In this document: positions 30,254-40,781 of the stretch, piece after piece
How positions within the stretch are numbered: the stretch's first letter is position 1
How the letters are laid out: the number at the start of each line of letters is the position of its first letter
Assembly (NCBI RefSeq): GCF_900115175.1
Contig: NZ_FOYV01000002.1
Location: 297,444-361,443 of the forward strand
Direction: 5' to 3'
From: Marinobacter gudaonensis
GTDB lineage: Bacteria; Pseudomonadota; Gammaproteobacteria; Pseudomonadales; Oleiphilaceae
DNA length: 64,000 nt
Notes under the pieces: model-generated
What the model was told of the DNA's origin: nothing
Database searches by the model: none
What the model saw: the letters and a program-made list of their open reading frames with translations, nothing else
Position numbers and translations under genes: made by a program

Positions 30254-31168
30254 TCAGCCCGCCGCCAGCACGGGTTTCATGTAGGAAATCGGGGCAGTGG
30301 CCTCGTCGTCAAAGGTCACCACTTCCCACGCATCCTCTTCTGCCCGGAGCTTGCGCAGCAACTTGTTGTTCAGGTCGTGGCCGGATTTGATACCACGGAA
30401 CTCACCAATCAGGCTGTTGCCCAGCTGGTAAAGATCTCCGATGGCATCAAGCAGCTTGTGCTTCACAAATTCGTCGTCATAGCGCAGGCCGTCCTCGTTG
30501 AGGATTTTGTAGTCATCCACAACGATGGCGTTATCAACGCTACCGCCAAGCGCAAGGTTCATGGCCCGCAGCTTCTCGATATCCCGCATGAACCCGAAGG
30601 TCCGCGCACGGCTCACTTCCTTTACAAAGGAGGTGCTCGAGAAATCCACAGTCGCGGTCTGGGCGCGCCCTTTGAACACCGGGTGATCAAAGTCGATACC
30701 GAAACTCACCTTGAAGCCTTCGAAAGGCAGCAGGGTCGCTTTCTTGTCGCCCTCTTCAACCGTTACCTCACGCTTGATGCGAATGAAGCGCTTGGCCGCG
30801 TCCTGCTCGGCAATGCCGGCAGACTGCAGAAGAAACACGAACGGACCGGCAGAGCCGTCCATGATCGGTACTTCCGCCGCGCTCAGTTCGACGAAGCAGT
30901 TATCAATGCCGAGACCAGCCATGGCAGACAGCAGGTGCTCTACCGTCGCCACACGGACACCGTGTTTTACCAGCGTCGTGGAGAGCATGGTCTCACCCAC
31001 ATTCTCCGCACAGGCACGAATCTCAACCACGGGGTCCAGATCGGTGCGGCGGAAAACAATTCCCGAGTCCACCGGGGCCGGCTTGAGTGTCAGGTACACC
31101 TTTTCACCTGAGTGCAAACCAACTCCGGTGGCACGGATGGTGTTCTTGAGGGTCCGTTGTCTGATCAT
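30254..31168 (-). CDS. lpxC: UDP-3-O-acyl-N-acetylglucosamine deacetylase
   Basis: The zinc-dependent committing enzyme of lipid A synthesis. The 304-residue protein begins [24 protein letters not shown] and contains VEHLLSA with a zinc-binding His, [19 protein letters not shown], and [16 protein letters not shown] with the second His and Asp. It follows ftsZ after a 210-bp spacer (31169-31378) in which I see no convincing promoter or terminator. In the related genera LpxC stability is controlled after translation; nothing in the sequence tells which mode applies here. Confidence 0.98.
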   Translation of the reverse strand: MIRQRTLKNTIRATGVGLHSGEKVYLTLKPAPVDSGIVFRRTDLDPVVEIRACAENVGETMLSTTLVKHGVRVATVEHLLSAMAGLGIDNCFVELSAAEVPIMDGSAGPFVFLLQSAGIAEQDAAKRFIRIKREVTVEEGDKKATLLPFEGFKVSFGIDFDHPVFKGRAQTATVDFSSTSFVKEVSRARTFGFMRDIEKLRAMNLALGGSVDNAIVVDDYKILNEDGLRYDDEFVKHKLLDAIGDLYQLGNSLIGEFRGIKSGHDLNNKLLRKLRAEEDAWEVVTFDDEATAPISYMKPVLAAG

Positions 31169-31378
31169 CGGTACATAATTCCGTCACAAAATGGCGATAT
31201 TCTGGGCAAAAATCTGCCCGGAGGATACCAGAAAGCAAGACTGAATACCATTTAACCAACCTATCGTTGCCATTTGTTCATCCACAACGATATCGGGCAG
31301 TCAATACTCACACTGGCCGGCCTACAGGGTCCGTTGTTCGAACCCGATGCGTAACCGGATCACAAGTGAGTCAGGGTA

Positions 31379-32536
31379 TCAGTCAGCCTGACGACGGAGG
31401 AATGCGGGAATATCGAGATAATCGACACCCTGCTCCTCGCTGTCCTTGCTCTGGTCGATCGCGACGTTGCCGTGAGACACCGCGCGGCGACGCAGAACCG
31501 CCGGACGATCCAACTGGTTGTAATCGGTCTTGCCATCCAGGGTACGAGTGTTATCCACCACCTTGGTCGGCTTCTCGCGATCACCACCCAGGCCGGTTGC
31601 CACAACGGTCACCTTCAGTTCGTCGGTCATCTCCGGATCGATCACGGTACCGACCACGACGGTGGCGGAGTCAGAGGCAAATTCGCGCACAATATCGCCA
31701 ACCTCGGAGAATTCGCCCAGGTTGAGGTCCATACCGGCGGTGATGTTGACCAGGATGCCTTTCGCGCCCTGCAGGTTGATGTCTTCCAGCAGCGGACTGC
31801 GAACCGCAGCTTCGGCCGCTTCCCGGGCACGGTTTTCGCCAGTGGCACGAGCGGTACCCATCATCGCCATGCCCATCTCGGACATCACCGTCTTCACGTC
31901 GGCGAAGTCGACGTTGATCATGCCGTTGCGGGTAATCAGATCGGCAATACCCTGCACCGCGCCCAGCAGCACGTCGTTGGCGGCGGCAAAGGCATCCAGC
32001 AGGCTGGTTTTCTTGCCCATGACCGCCAGCAGTTTTTCGTTGGGGATGGTGATCAGGGAGTCGACGCTTTCCTCCAGCTCCTTGAGGCCGGATTCGGCGA
32101 CACTCATGCGCTTGCCACCCTCGAACATGAATGGCTTGGTGACCACGGCCACCGTGAGGATACCCAGTTCACGGGCCACTTCCGCCACGATCGGTGCCGC
32201 GCCTGTGCCGGTGCCACCACCCATGCCGGCGGTGATAAACACCATATCGGCGCCTTTGAGCGCCTCGGCAATGCGATCACGGTCTTCGAGCGCGGACTGG
32301 CGCCCCACCTCCGGGTTGGCACCAGCACCCAGCCCCTTGGTGATGTTGCCACCAAGCTGGATGATCTGGCGGGCGTCCAGGTCGGTCAGGGCCTGGGCAT
32401 CAGTATTGGCGCAGATGAATTCAACACCTTCGATGTCGCTGTTGAGCATATGACGCACGGCGTTGCCGCCGCCTCCGCCAACACCGACGACTTTAATGAC
32501 AGCGTTTTGCTGGACATTATCGACGAGTTCAAACAT
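31379..32536 (-). CDS. ftsZ: Cell division protein FtsZ
   Basis: The tubulin-like GTPase that forms the Z ring. The 385-residue protein has GGGGGNAVRHM, the tubulin signature GGGTGTGAAP and the T7 loop NVDFADVKTVM. A variable linker follows, then the conserved C-terminal peptide DYLDIPAFLRRQAD that binds FtsA and ZipA. It is the last gene of the dcw block, 97 bp after ftsA. Confidence 0.99.
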   Translation of the reverse strand: MFELVDNVQQNAVIKVVGVGGGGGNAVRHMLNSDIEGVEFICANTDAQALTDLDARQIIQLGGNITKGLGAGANPEVGRQSALEDRDRIAEALKGADMVFITAGMGGGTGTGAAPIVAEVARELGILTVAVVTKPFMFEGGKRMSVAESGLKELEESVDSLITIPNEKLLAVMGKKTSLLDAFAAANDVLLGAVQGIADLITRNGMINVDFADVKTVMSEMGMAMMGTARATGENRAREAAEAAVRSPLLEDINLQGAKGILVNITAGMDLNLGEFSEVGDIVREFASDSATVVVGTVIDPEMTDELKVTVVATGLGGDREKPTKVVDNTRTLDGKTDYNQLDRPAVLRRRAVSHGNVAIDQSKDSEEQGVDYLDIPAFLRRQAD

Positions 32537-32633
32537 TTCCCCTACTCCTTCGTGCTGTTTTCAGCCTTTTCCAGACTGTTTGTTCGAGATAGTGTTTTCG
32601 AGATACCTTCGTGTACTGCCTCCCGGGTTACCG

Positions 32634-33869
32634 TCAGAAATGACCGGTAAACCAGGCTTTCATGCGCTCAAACAGCGAGGGTGCATCTTCACCCTTGAGC
32701 ACAGGTGCCCGCCCAAGATCCATCTGGCGGAAACCATGAATCAACAGCCCGACGCCGGTGGCGTAGATGGGGTTGTTGACCACTTCCGTCATCCCGGAAA
32801 CCGCCTGCGGACAGGCCAGCCGTACCGGCATGTGGAAGATCTCCTCGGCCAGTTCAACCACCCCTTCCATGGTGGAGGAACCGCCGGTAATCACGATGCC
32901 TGCCGGGATCAGGTCTTCAAACCCGGAGCGGCGCAGTTCGGACTGAACGAGGGTGAACAGCTCCTCATATCGGGGCTCCACCACCTCGGCCAGAGCCTGC
33001 CGCGACAGATCCCTGGGGGCACGATCGCCTACGCTCGGCACCTTGATGGTCTCGTCGGCGCCGGCCAGCTGGGTGAGCGCGCAGGCATACTTGATCTTGA
33101 TTTCTTCGGCATTCTGCGTGGGCGTGCGCAGGGCCATAGCTATGTCATTGGTGACCTGGTCGCCAGCAATCGGGATCACGGCGGTGTGACGGATAGCGCC
33201 ACCGGTAAACACCGCGATGTCGGTGGTACCGCCACCAATGTCCACCACGCAAACCCCCAGCTCCTTCTCATCTTCTGTCAGGATGGCGTGGCTGGAGGCC
33301 AGCTGCTCAAGGATGATGTCGTCTACCTCAAGGCCGCACCGTTTCACGCACTTCTCGATGTTCTGGGCGGCGTTCACCGCGCAGGTCACCAGATGCACTT
33401 TCGCCTCCAGACGGACGCCGGACATGCCCATGGGTTCCTTGATGCCCTCCTGGCTGTCGATCACGAACTCCTGGGGCAGGATGTGCAGGATCTTCTGGTC
33501 GGCCGGAATGGCTACCGCCTGGGCAGCGTCGATCACCCGGTCGATATCCGCCTGGGTCACTTCCCGGTCGCGGATAGCGACGATCCCGTGGGAGTTAAGG
33601 CTCTTGATGTGGCTTCCCGCAATCCCCGCGTATACCGAGTGAATGCGACACCCTGCCATCAACTCCGCCTCTTCCACGGCACGCTGGATCGCCTGGACCG
33701 TGGTTTCGATATTGACCACCACCCCACGCTTCAGGCCCCGGGACGGGTGGGAACCGATACCCACCACCTCGATGGTGCCGTCCATCTTGCGCTTACCGAC
33801 GATCGCGACCACCTTCGAGGTTCCGATATCGAGGCCGACAATCATGTTTTCCGTTTCAACCGATGACAT
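32634..33869 (-). CDS. ftsA: Cell division protein FtsA
   Basis: Actin-like protein that anchors FtsZ to the membrane. The ATG at 33869, with GGTGA upstream, gives 411 residues beginning MSSVETENMIVGLDIGTSKV; a TTG four codons upstream is an unlikely alternative. The ATP-binding domain has VVDIGGGTTDIAVF. The C-terminal 15 residues (SLFERMKAWFTGHF) form the amphipathic membrane-targeting helix. Positioned between ftsQ and ftsZ as usual. Confidence 0.98.
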   Translation of the reverse strand: MSSVETENMIVGLDIGTSKVVAIVGKRKMDGTIEVVGIGSHPSRGLKRGVVVNIETTVQAIQRAVEEAELMAGCRIHSVYAGIAGSHIKSLNSHGIVAIRDREVTQADIDRVIDAAQAVAIPADQKILHILPQEFVIDSQEGIKEPMGMSGVRLEAKVHLVTCAVNAAQNIEKCVKRCGLEVDDIILEQLASSHAILTEDEKELGVCVVDIGGGTTDIAVFTGGAIRHTAVIPIAGDQVTNDIAMALRTPTQNAEEIKIKYACALTQLAGADETIKVPSVGDRAPRDLSRQALAEVVEPRYEELFTLVQSELRRSGFEDLIPAGIVITGGSSTMEGVVELAEEIFHMPVRLACPQAVSGMTEVVNNPIYATGVGLLIHGFRQMDLGRAPVLKGEDAPSLFERMKAWFTGHF

Positions 33870-33905
33870 GTGTTTCACCAAACCGTAGGTCTGAACAAAC
33901 CGTTG

Positions 33906-34745
33906 CTAGGATTTCGGGCCGGAAGCTTCCGCTTCGGCCTTCCACTGGACCGCTACCCCGTTGGTGTAGCGGGCATCCACCCGACTGACTTCATTGGATC
34001 GTGCCGCCAGCCGGTTTTCATAAACCGTCATGAACCGTTCAAAGCGCTGCTCTACCTGATCACGGCCAAGAACCACCTCAATGCCATTGGCCAGCTGCAG
34101 CGTCCAGGCGCCCCGGTGCTCCAGCGCCAGGCCGGAGAAACCAAGCCCGCGGGCCACCAGTCGATCGCTCATGGTTCGTGCCATGGCGATCACATCGCGC
34201 ACCCTCTCGTCCGGCCCGGCCAGTCGCGGCAGCGGTCCGGCCACCTCCGGGTTGGGAGGTGCAAACAGCTGTCCGGTACGGCTGACCAGGCGACCGTCGG
34301 TCCAGTAGGCCAGCGGTTTTTTCTCCCGGATGTCGATCACCAGCCGATCCGGCCACACCCGGCGAACCGCTGCGGATTCTACCCAGGGCCGGCGCTCAAG
34401 GCTGGCCTTGATCTCGGACAGATCGGTGGCGAAGTAGCTCTTGCCGATCCAGTTACCGGCCGCTCTTTCGATCGCCACCCGGCTGTCGCCCACGAAGTCC
34501 CCTTTCACATCCACCGCAAGGATCTGCTGGTCCATGGCGGTGAGAACCTTGCCGGTCCCCCAGGGCACCAGTCCGGCCAGCAGAACAATCACCGCGCCCA
34601 GCCCCACCTGGAGCCAGGGCACCGCGGCCAGTACGCCTCGCAACAGGCCAAACCGGTCCCGCTCAGGCTCCAGGGAGGTGGCTCCCCGACGCCGGGGCGG
34701 CTCGGGCGGGGTCGCCCGGCTCCGGATCAGCACTGTTTCAAACAT
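33906..34745 (-). CDS. ftsQ: Cell division protein FtsQ
   Basis: Bitopic divisome protein that recruits FtsB and FtsL. The 279 residues comprise a cytoplasmic Arg/Pro-rich N-terminus (about 1-40), one transmembrane segment (about 45-68), a POTRA domain (about 73-145; VDVKGDFVGDSRVAIERA) and the beta domain ending near residue 265. It overlaps the end of ddlB by 8 bp (ATGTTTGA), a pattern repeated at four consecutive junctions here. Confidence 0.97.
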   Translation of the reverse strand: MFETVLIRSRATPPEPPRRRGATSLEPERDRFGLLRGVLAAVPWLQVGLGAVIVLLAGLVPWGTGKVLTAMDQQILAVDVKGDFVGDSRVAIERAAGNWIGKSYFATDLSEIKASLERRPWVESAAVRRVWPDRLVIDIREKKPLAYWTDGRLVSRTGQLFAPPNPEVAGPLPRLAGPDERVRDVIAMARTMSDRLVARGLGFSGLALEHRGAWTLQLANGIEVVLGRDQVEQRFERFMTVYENRLAARSNEVSRVDARYTNGVAVQWKAEAEASGPKS

Positions 34746-35718
34746 CGCTGCCCTCCAGCGTGTCCTTGAGTATCCGCACCACCAGCTCCTCGAAAGAGAT
34801 GCCGGCGGCCCTGGCCGCCATGGGCACCAGGCTGTGATCGGTCATACCCGGTACCGTATTCACCTCCAGCAACCAGAACTGTCCGTCGCCGTCCTGCATA
34901 ACATCAACACGACCCCAGGTGCGACAGCCCACCACCCGAAACGCTTCCAGCGCCAGGTGCTGGAGGCGGACTTCGTCCTCCGGCGCCAGGCCACAGGGAA
35001 TGCGGTACCGGGTGTCGTCGGCCAGGTACTTGGCCTCGTAGTCATAGAACACGTGCTCGGTGCTGGCACTCAGCCCGATGGCCGGCAGGGCCTGATCCTG
35101 CAGCAGGCTGACGGTAAACTCTGGCCCTTCAACCCATTCCTCTACCAGCACCATGCTGTCCAGGGCAGCCGCCGCCTCGTAGGCATCGACCAGCTCCGCT
35201 GCGGTGTGCACCTTGCGGATTCCGATGCTGGATCCCTCCCGGGACGGCTTCACACTGAGCGGTGCCTTCAACTCCTTCAGGATCTGTTCAGCCTGCCCGA
35301 CACCGGACATGGTCCGGAATTTCGGCGTCGGCAAGCCGCAACCCTCGAACACGTATTTGGTTCTGAGCTTGTCCATGGCCAGAGCGGAGGCCATCATTTC
35401 ACTTCCGGTGTAGGGAATCCCCGCCTGAGACAGGATCGCCTGCAGCGTACCGTCTTCCCCTCCGCGCCCGTGAAGGGCGATAAAGACCCGGTCAAACTCG
35501 GGGTTGTCGACGGTTCGCAGCAGACACCCCTGAACGTCAACGGCAAAGGCGTCAACTCCTGCGGACACCAGAGCCGCCAGTACCGCCTTGCCACTTTTCA
35601 GGGAAACTTCCCGCTCTGCCGAATCTCCGCCCATGAACACAGCCACGCGACCGAAGGCACGGACCAGCTCGGGATCGGCCTGATAGGCCTGGGGTTCGGG
35701 ATGATGCATATCACTCAC
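34738..35718 (-). CDS. ddlB: D-alanine--D-alanine ligase
   Basis: ATP-grasp enzyme that makes D-Ala-D-Ala for the peptidoglycan pentapeptide. The 326 residues include [46 protein letters not shown] and the metal-binding end [14 protein letters not shown]. The start is a GTG at 35718 preceded by AGGAG at nine bases; an ATG three codons on (35709) is the alternative. With the GTG the overlap with murC is 8 bp. Confidence 0.97.
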   Translation of the reverse strand: MSDMHHPEPQAYQADPELVRAFGRVAVFMGGDSAEREVSLKSGKAVLAALVSAGVDAFAVDVQGCLLRTVDNPEFDRVFIALHGRGGEDGTLQAILSQAGIPYTGSEMMASALAMDKLRTKYVFEGCGLPTPKFRTMSGVGQAEQILKELKAPLSVKPSREGSSIGIRKVHTAAELVDAYEAAAALDSMVLVEEWVEGPEFTVSLLQDQALPAIGLSASTEHVFYDYEAKYLADDTRYRIPCGLAPEDEVRLQHLALEAFRVVGCRTWGRVDVMQDGDGQFWLLEVNTVPGMTDHSLVPMAARAAGISFEELVVRILKDTLEGSDV

Positions 35719-37156
35719 TGGCCATCACTCCTGCGGCCGCCAGACGGGCCGCTACGCCACCAATGTCACCGGCGCCCTGGGTAATCAGCAGGTCGCCATC
35801 CTGCAGCACGTTGGCCAGCAGGGATTCAATTTCACGGTTGTCCTCGACAAATACCGGTTCCACCTGACCCCGCTGGCGAATACTGCGACACAGGGCCCGA
35901 CCGTCGGCGCCCGGGATGACTGGCTCGCCGGCGGAATAGACATCCATAAGCAACAGACCGTCCACTTCCGACAGCACCCGGACAAAATCCTCATACAGGT
36001 CACGGGTTCGGGTGTAACGATGGGGCTGATACAGCATCACCAGACGCCGATCCGGCCAGGCGTCATGAGCCGCACGAATGACAGCCTCAACCTCTGTGGG
36101 ATGGTGCCCGTAGTCGTCCACCAGGGTGACCGTCCCCCGCGGCGTCTTGTAATCGCCGTAGACCTGGAATCGGCGGCCGACACCGGCAAACCCGGCGAGG
36201 CCCCGACAGATGGCGTCGTCTTCCACGCCTTCATCGGTAGCGACGGCAATGGCCGCAAGGGCATTGAGGACGTTGTGTCGGCCCGGCATCTTGAGCTCGA
36301 CAGCCAGATCACTGCGGCCACCCGGGCGCTTGACAACAAAATGCGTCCGCAGGCCGTCGGAAGAAATGTTCTCCGCCCGGTAGTCGGCGTCGGGATTGTC
36401 GATGCCATAGGTGATGATGGCCCTGGAGATCCTGGGGATGATCTCCTGTACATAGCCGTCATCCACGCACATCACCGCAACGCCGTAGAACGGCAGATTG
36501 TGCAGAAAATCCACGAAGGTCTGCTTGAGCTTCTCCACATCACCGCCGTAGGTGTCCATGTGGTCCGCTTCGATGTTGGTAACCACCGAGATCACCGGCG
36601 TCAGGTGCAGGAACGAGGCGTCACTCTCATCGGCCTCGGCCACCAGATAGCGGGAACCGCCCAGTTGGGCATTGGTACCGGCACTGTTGAGCTTGCCGCC
36701 GATCACGAACGTCGGATCCAGGCCTGCTTCGCCGAGGATAGAGGCGATCAGGCTGGTGGTGGTGGTTTTGCCGTGCGTGCCGGCCACGGCAATGCCGTGC
36801 CGATAACGCATGATCTCCGCCAGCATCTCGGCCCTCGGCACGATGGGCACGCGACGGCTCCGGGCCGAAGCCACCTCAGGATTGTCGGCGCCGACGGCGG
36901 AGGACACTACCACCACATCGGCACTGGCACTGTTCTCTTCCCGATGGCCGATCTGGACGTCCACGCCCATGGCCTTGAGGCGGTCGGTGACCGCGCCTTC
37001 CTTCAGGTCCGAGCCCGATACGTCGTAGCCCTGGTTCTTAAGGACCTCGGCAATACCACTCATGCCCGCACCGCCAATGCCAACAAAGTGAATGTGGCGG
37101 ATCCGGCGCATTTCGGGCACCTGGTAGACCAGGGGCGGATTGGTTACATCAGCCAT
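35711..37156 (-). CDS. murC: UDP-N-acetylmuramate--L-alanine ligase
   Basis: Adds L-Ala to UDP-MurNAc, the first step of the stem peptide. The 481-residue Mur ligase has a [12 protein letters not shown]ossmann motif, the ATP-binding loop [11 protein letters not shown], and [14 protein letters not shown] in the C-terminal domain. It overlaps the neighbouring murG and ddlB genes by 8 bp each. Its length is typical, and the product feeds MurD encoded nearby. Confidence 0.98.
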   Translation of the reverse strand: MADVTNPPLVYQVPEMRRIRHIHFVGIGGAGMSGIAEVLKNQGYDVSGSDLKEGAVTDRLKAMGVDVQIGHREENSASADVVVVSSAVGADNPEVASARSRRVPIVPRAEMLAEIMRYRHGIAVAGTHGKTTTTSLIASILGEAGLDPTFVIGGKLNSAGTNAQLGGSRYLVAEADESDASFLHLTPVISVVTNIEADHMDTYGGDVEKLKQTFVDFLHNLPFYGVAVMCVDDGYVQEIIPRISRAIITYGIDNPDADYRAENISSDGLRTHFVVKRPGGRSDLAVELKMPGRHNVLNALAAIAVATDEGVEDDAICRGLAGFAGVGRRFQVYGDYKTPRGTVTLVDDYGHHPTEVEAVIRAAHDAWPDRRLVMLYQPHRYTRTRDLYEDFVRVLSEVDGLLLMDVYSAGEPVIPGADGRALCRSIRQRGQVEPVFVEDNREIESLLANVLQDGDLLITQGAGDIGGVAARLAAAGVMASE

Positions 37157-38234
37157 GAGCGGCCTCCAGACAATAATTTACGACTCTCTCCGTGGCGTCC
37201 GGGCGCGCCAGGGCACGAGCTGCCTTTGCCATATCCACCACCCGGTTACGGTCCCGGGCCAGGTCGCCCAGGGTTTCCGCCAGCACCGCCGGAGTCATTT
37301 TGGATTGAGGAATCAGGATGGCCGCCTTCGCCGCCACCATGTGTTCGCCATTGCGGGTCTGGTGATCGTCCACCGCATGGGGAAAGGGCACCAGAACCGC
37401 ACCGATACCCACCGCACAGAGCTCTGACACGGTCAGCGCGCCAGATCTGCACAGCACCAGATCGGCCCATTGATAGGCTTCGGCCATGTCCTTGATAAAC
37501 GGCTCTACACTGGCCTCGACGCCATGGCGTTCGTAGGCGGCCCTTGCCGCATCGGCATGACGCTCACCACACTGGTGACGAACCAGCGGGCGTTCCTGTT
37601 CCGGCAGCAGAGCAAGCGCCTCCGGCAACTGTTCATTGAACGCCTGCGCCCCCAGGCTGCCGCCAATCACCAGCAATTTCAGGGGGCCGGAACGCCCGGC
37701 AAGGCGTTCTCCCGGCCCTGGCAGCGCGGCCAGATCCTCACGCACCGGATTACCGGTACAGCGGGTGACTACCTTGGCGCCAAAACTACCCGGAAACGCT
37801 TCCAGTACGGTATGGGCGAATCGAACCAGCAATCGGTTGGTCAGACCGGCAATGGCGTTCTGCTCATGAATCACCAGTGGCGTACGAGTGAGCCAGGCAG
37901 CAACGCCGCCGGGGCCAGTCACGAAACCACCCATGCCCACCACACAGTGGGGCCGGATGCGCCGCAATACGGTATAGGCCTCGCCAAGCGCGCGCATAAG
38001 GCGGAAAGGCGCGGCCAGCAAGGCCAACCTGCCCTTGCCCCGGAGGCCGGAAATATGGATCAGCGACAGCGGAATGTCGGTGTCGGATATCAATCGCTGC
38101 TCCATGCCTCCGCTGGCGCCCAGCCAGTACACCTGGTGACCACGGGCCTCAAGCGCGCGGGCAGTCGCCAGAGCAGGAAAAACATGGCCGCCGGTACCAC
38201 CAGCCATCATCAGGAAGCGGCGCTGATCAGTCAT
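37149..38234 (-). CDS. murG: Lipid II synthase MurG
   Basis: Peripheral inner-membrane glycosyltransferase that adds GlcNAc to lipid I, making lipid II. The ATG at 38234 gives 361 residues beginning [25 protein letters not shown], with the GGTGGHV donor-side loop. The C-terminal domain has [12 protein letters not shown] and the GGS loop ([12 protein letters not shown]). Its start overlaps the ftsW stop by 8 bp (ATGACTGA). Confidence 0.98.
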   Translation of the reverse strand: MTDQRRFLMMAGGTGGHVFPALATARALEARGHQVYWLGASGGMEQRLISDTDIPLSLIHISGLRGKGRLALLAAPFRLMRALGEAYTVLRRIRPHCVVGMGGFVTGPGGVAAWLTRTPLVIHEQNAIAGLTNRLLVRFAHTVLEAFPGSFGAKVVTRCTGNPVREDLAALPGPGERLAGRSGPLKLLVIGGSLGAQAFNEQLPEALALLPEQERPLVRHQCGERHADAARAAYERHGVEASVEPFIKDMAEAYQWADLVLCRSGALTVSELCAVGIGAVLVPFPHAVDDHQTRNGEHMVAAKAAILIPQSKMTPAVLAETLGDLARDRNRVVDMAKAARALARPDATERVVNYCLEAAHG

Positions 38235-39426
38235 AGACCGCACCTCCCCGGCTCCTGGGGCCGGTCTTCTCCCGTGCCAGCTTTTCCTGGTCCAGGCGTT
38301 CCATCTCGATGCGGGCCAGAACCCCGATACAGACGCAGGTGATCATCAGGCTCGAACCGCCATAACTGACCAGTGGCAGGGTCAGTCCCTTGGTGGGCAG
38401 CAGCCCAGTGCTCACCGCCATGTTGATGCCGGCCTGCAGGCCGATCAGCAGTGTCAGCCCGTAGCCAAAGCAGGCGCCAAAAGGCATGTCCGCTTTCTCC
38501 GCCCGCCGCGCGATCACGAATCCACTGACCACCAGCAGTGCGAACAGTCCCAGTACCAACAATGACCCCAGCAGGCCGAACTCCTCGGCAATGATGGCGA
38601 AGATGAAGTCCGTGTGGGCCTCTGGCAGGTAGAACAGCTTCTGGATCGAGTTGCCGAGACCAACGCCGGCCCACTCACCACGACCAAAGGCAATCAGTGA
38701 TTGAGTCAGTTGGTAGCCACTGTCGAACTGGTCCTTCCAGGGATCGAGATAGCTGACCACCCGCTTCAGACGGTAAGGCTGGGTCACGATGAGAATGGCA
38801 CCGAGTACCACCAGCGTACCGATCAGTGGCATGAACCGGCTGAGCCGCACACCGCTCAGGAAGATCATGCCCGCTGCCGCCGTTACCAGCACCACCGTGG
38901 CCCCGAAGTCCGGCTGGATCACCAGCAGGACCGATGCAAGTCCCAGCACGACCAGTGGCTTGAGGAAACCTGGCCAGGTGTTGAGCAGCTCCTCTCGGCG
39001 GCGGACCACGTAGCCGGCCAGATAGGCAATCAGACAGAGCTTGGCAACTTCCGACACCTGGACATTGAACAGGCCAAAAGGAATCCAGCGAGTGGACCCG
39101 TTGACCGTGCGCCCCAGGGGCGTGAGCACCAGAAACAGAGACAGCAATCCGATACCCAGAAGCAACCATCCGCTGCGCTCCCACCAGGCAACAGGCACAT
39201 TGACCGCAACCAGCGCCAGCAGGCACCCGAGGGCGGCGAAAATGAGCTGACGAACCACATAGTAGTAACTGTTACCCACAGTTTCGGCGGCCATGTCCAT
39301 GGACGCCGAGGAGATCATGATCACACCCAGCACCAGCAGCGCAGCGGCGCTGACCACCAACATAGGCAATGGCTGGATTTCTCCCAGCCAGGCGTTGCGA
39401 CGTTGCAGTGAAAGATCTGCGTGCAT
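38227..39426 (-). CDS. ftsW: Septal peptidoglycan glycosyltransferase FtsW
   Basis: SEDS-family polymerase of septal peptidoglycan that works with FtsI. The 399-residue protein has about ten transmembrane segments, with GRTVNGSTRWIPFG, the QPDFGA segment near the large periplasmic loop and the C-terminal PFVSYGGSSL-like region (LPLVSYGGSSLM). The ATG at 39426 shares its A with the murD stop (TGATG); a GTG one codon upstream is possible. Confidence 0.97.
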   Translation of the reverse strand: MHADLSLQRRNAWLGEIQPLPMLVVSAAALLVLGVIMISSASMDMAAETVGNSYYYVVRQLIFAALGCLLALVAVNVPVAWWERSGWLLLGIGLLSLFLVLTPLGRTVNGSTRWIPFGLFNVQVSEVAKLCLIAYLAGYVVRRREELLNTWPGFLKPLVVLGLASVLLVIQPDFGATVVLVTAAAGMIFLSGVRLSRFMPLIGTLVVLGAILIVTQPYRLKRVVSYLDPWKDQFDSGYQLTQSLIAFGRGEWAGVGLGNSIQKLFYLPEAHTDFIFAIIAEEFGLLGSLLVLGLFALLVVSGFVIARRAEKADMPFGACFGYGLTLLIGLQAGINMAVSTGLLPTKGLTLPLVSYGGSSLMITCVCIGVLARIEMERLDQEKLAREKTGPRSRGGAVYD

Positions 39427-40766
39427 CACAGGCCCTCCACCAGCGAACGGAACTGATCACCACGATCCAGGTAATCCCGGAACATGTCGAAACTTGCGCA
39501 GGCCGGGGACAGCAACACCCGGTCACCCGACTGGGCAATGTCGGCCGACAGTGCGACAGCTTCGGCCAGATCGTCGGCGTAATGAACCTCGATACCACTG
39601 CCGAACACCTCCGCGATGGCGCGTGCATCCCGGCCGATCAGCACGACCGCGCGGCAATGCAAGGCTACCGGCGCCTCCAGAGCGGTGAAATCGGCGCCCT
39701 TGCCGTCTCCGCCGGCAATCAGCACGACTTTGCCATCGCGGGGCGCGAGACTCTCGATCGCCGCCACCGTCGCCCCCACATTGGTGCCCTTGGAATCGTT
39801 GATGAAATCAACACCGTTGAGCCTTCGAATAAACTCGCACCGGTGCGGCAGGCCCGGAAACTCCCGGGCCACCGACAGCATGATGTCCATCGGCAGCCCG
39901 GCGGCATGACCCAGGGCAAGGGCCGCCATAACGTTACTGATGTTGTGGCTCCCCATGAGCTTCAGTTCGCTGGCCAGCAACAGGTTGTCGAAACCGAAGG
40001 TAATCCAGGTACCCTGGTCGTCGTCACGGGTACTGAAGGTCTCGGGATTGACCCGGTGGAACCCGAAGCACAGGAAGCGCAGGTTATCCCTTGCCATGGG
40101 GGTGCTGAGTGCGTCGTCCAGATTGACAATGGCATTCTGGCATCCACGGAAGATCCGCTGTTTGGCCTGAAAGTAGGCCATCTTGTTCGGGTAGCGATCC
40201 ATGTGATCGTCACTGACGTTCAGCACGGTGGCGGCCAGTGCGTTGAGTTCTTCGGTGGTTTCAAGCTGAAAGCTGGACAGCTCCAGAACATACAGCTCTG
40301 CCCCGTGCCCCAGCAGGTCCAGTGCCGGAGTGCCGATATTGCCGCCAACCGCCACGCGGCGACCGGCCGCTTTGGCCATCTCACCCACCAGGGTGGTGAC
40401 GGTGGTTTTACCGTTGGAGCCGGTGATGGCAACGATGGGGGCGTCCGCCGCCTCGGCGAACAGATCGATATCGCCGCGAATCCGGGCACCCTGGCTGGCC
40501 GCCGCAGCGACGGCCGGCTCGGCCACACTGATGCCCGGGCTGACCACCAGTTCGTTGAAACCGCAGAACAACTCCGCATCAAAGCGGCCAAGGTAGACTG
40601 GCACGTCCGGCCACTCGGCCTTCAGTTCTGACAGCCCTGGCGGCTGCTCACGATTATCAGCCACGGCGATTTCCCGGCCTTGCCCGGACAGATAGCGCAC
40701 GCACGAGAGCCCGGTTTTACCGAGCCCTACGATCAGTGTGCGACGATCCGAAACAATGACACTCAT
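39426..40766 (-). CDS. murD: UDP-N-acetylmuramoylalanine--D-glutamate ligase
   Basis: Adds D-Glu to UDP-MurNAc-L-Ala in the cytoplasm. The 446-residue protein has VGLGKTGLSCVRYL at the N-terminal Rossmann domain, the ATP loop ITGSNGKTTVTT, DDHMDRY with the carbamylation region and NDSKGTNVGATVAAI near the C-terminal domain. It begins 15 bp after mraY and its stop is coupled to ftsW. Confidence 0.98.
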   Translation of the reverse strand: MSVIVSDRRTLIVGLGKTGLSCVRYLSGQGREIAVADNREQPPGLSELKAEWPDVPVYLGRFDAELFCGFNELVVSPGISVAEPAVAAAASQGARIRGDIDLFAEAADAPIVAITGSNGKTTVTTLVGEMAKAAGRRVAVGGNIGTPALDLLGHGAELYVLELSSFQLETTEELNALAATVLNVSDDHMDRYPNKMAYFQAKQRIFRGCQNAIVNLDDALSTPMARDNLRFLCFGFHRVNPETFSTRDDDQGTWITFGFDNLLLASELKLMGSHNISNVMAALALGHAAGLPMDIMLSVAREFPGLPHRCEFIRRLNGVDFINDSKGTNVGATVAAIESLAPRDGKVVLIAGGDGKGADFTALEAPVALHCRAVVLIGRDARAIAEVFGSGIEVHYADDLAEAVALSADIAQSGDRVLLSPACASFDMFRDYLDRGDQFRSLVEGL

Positions 40767-40781
40767 AGTTGCAGCGTTGTC

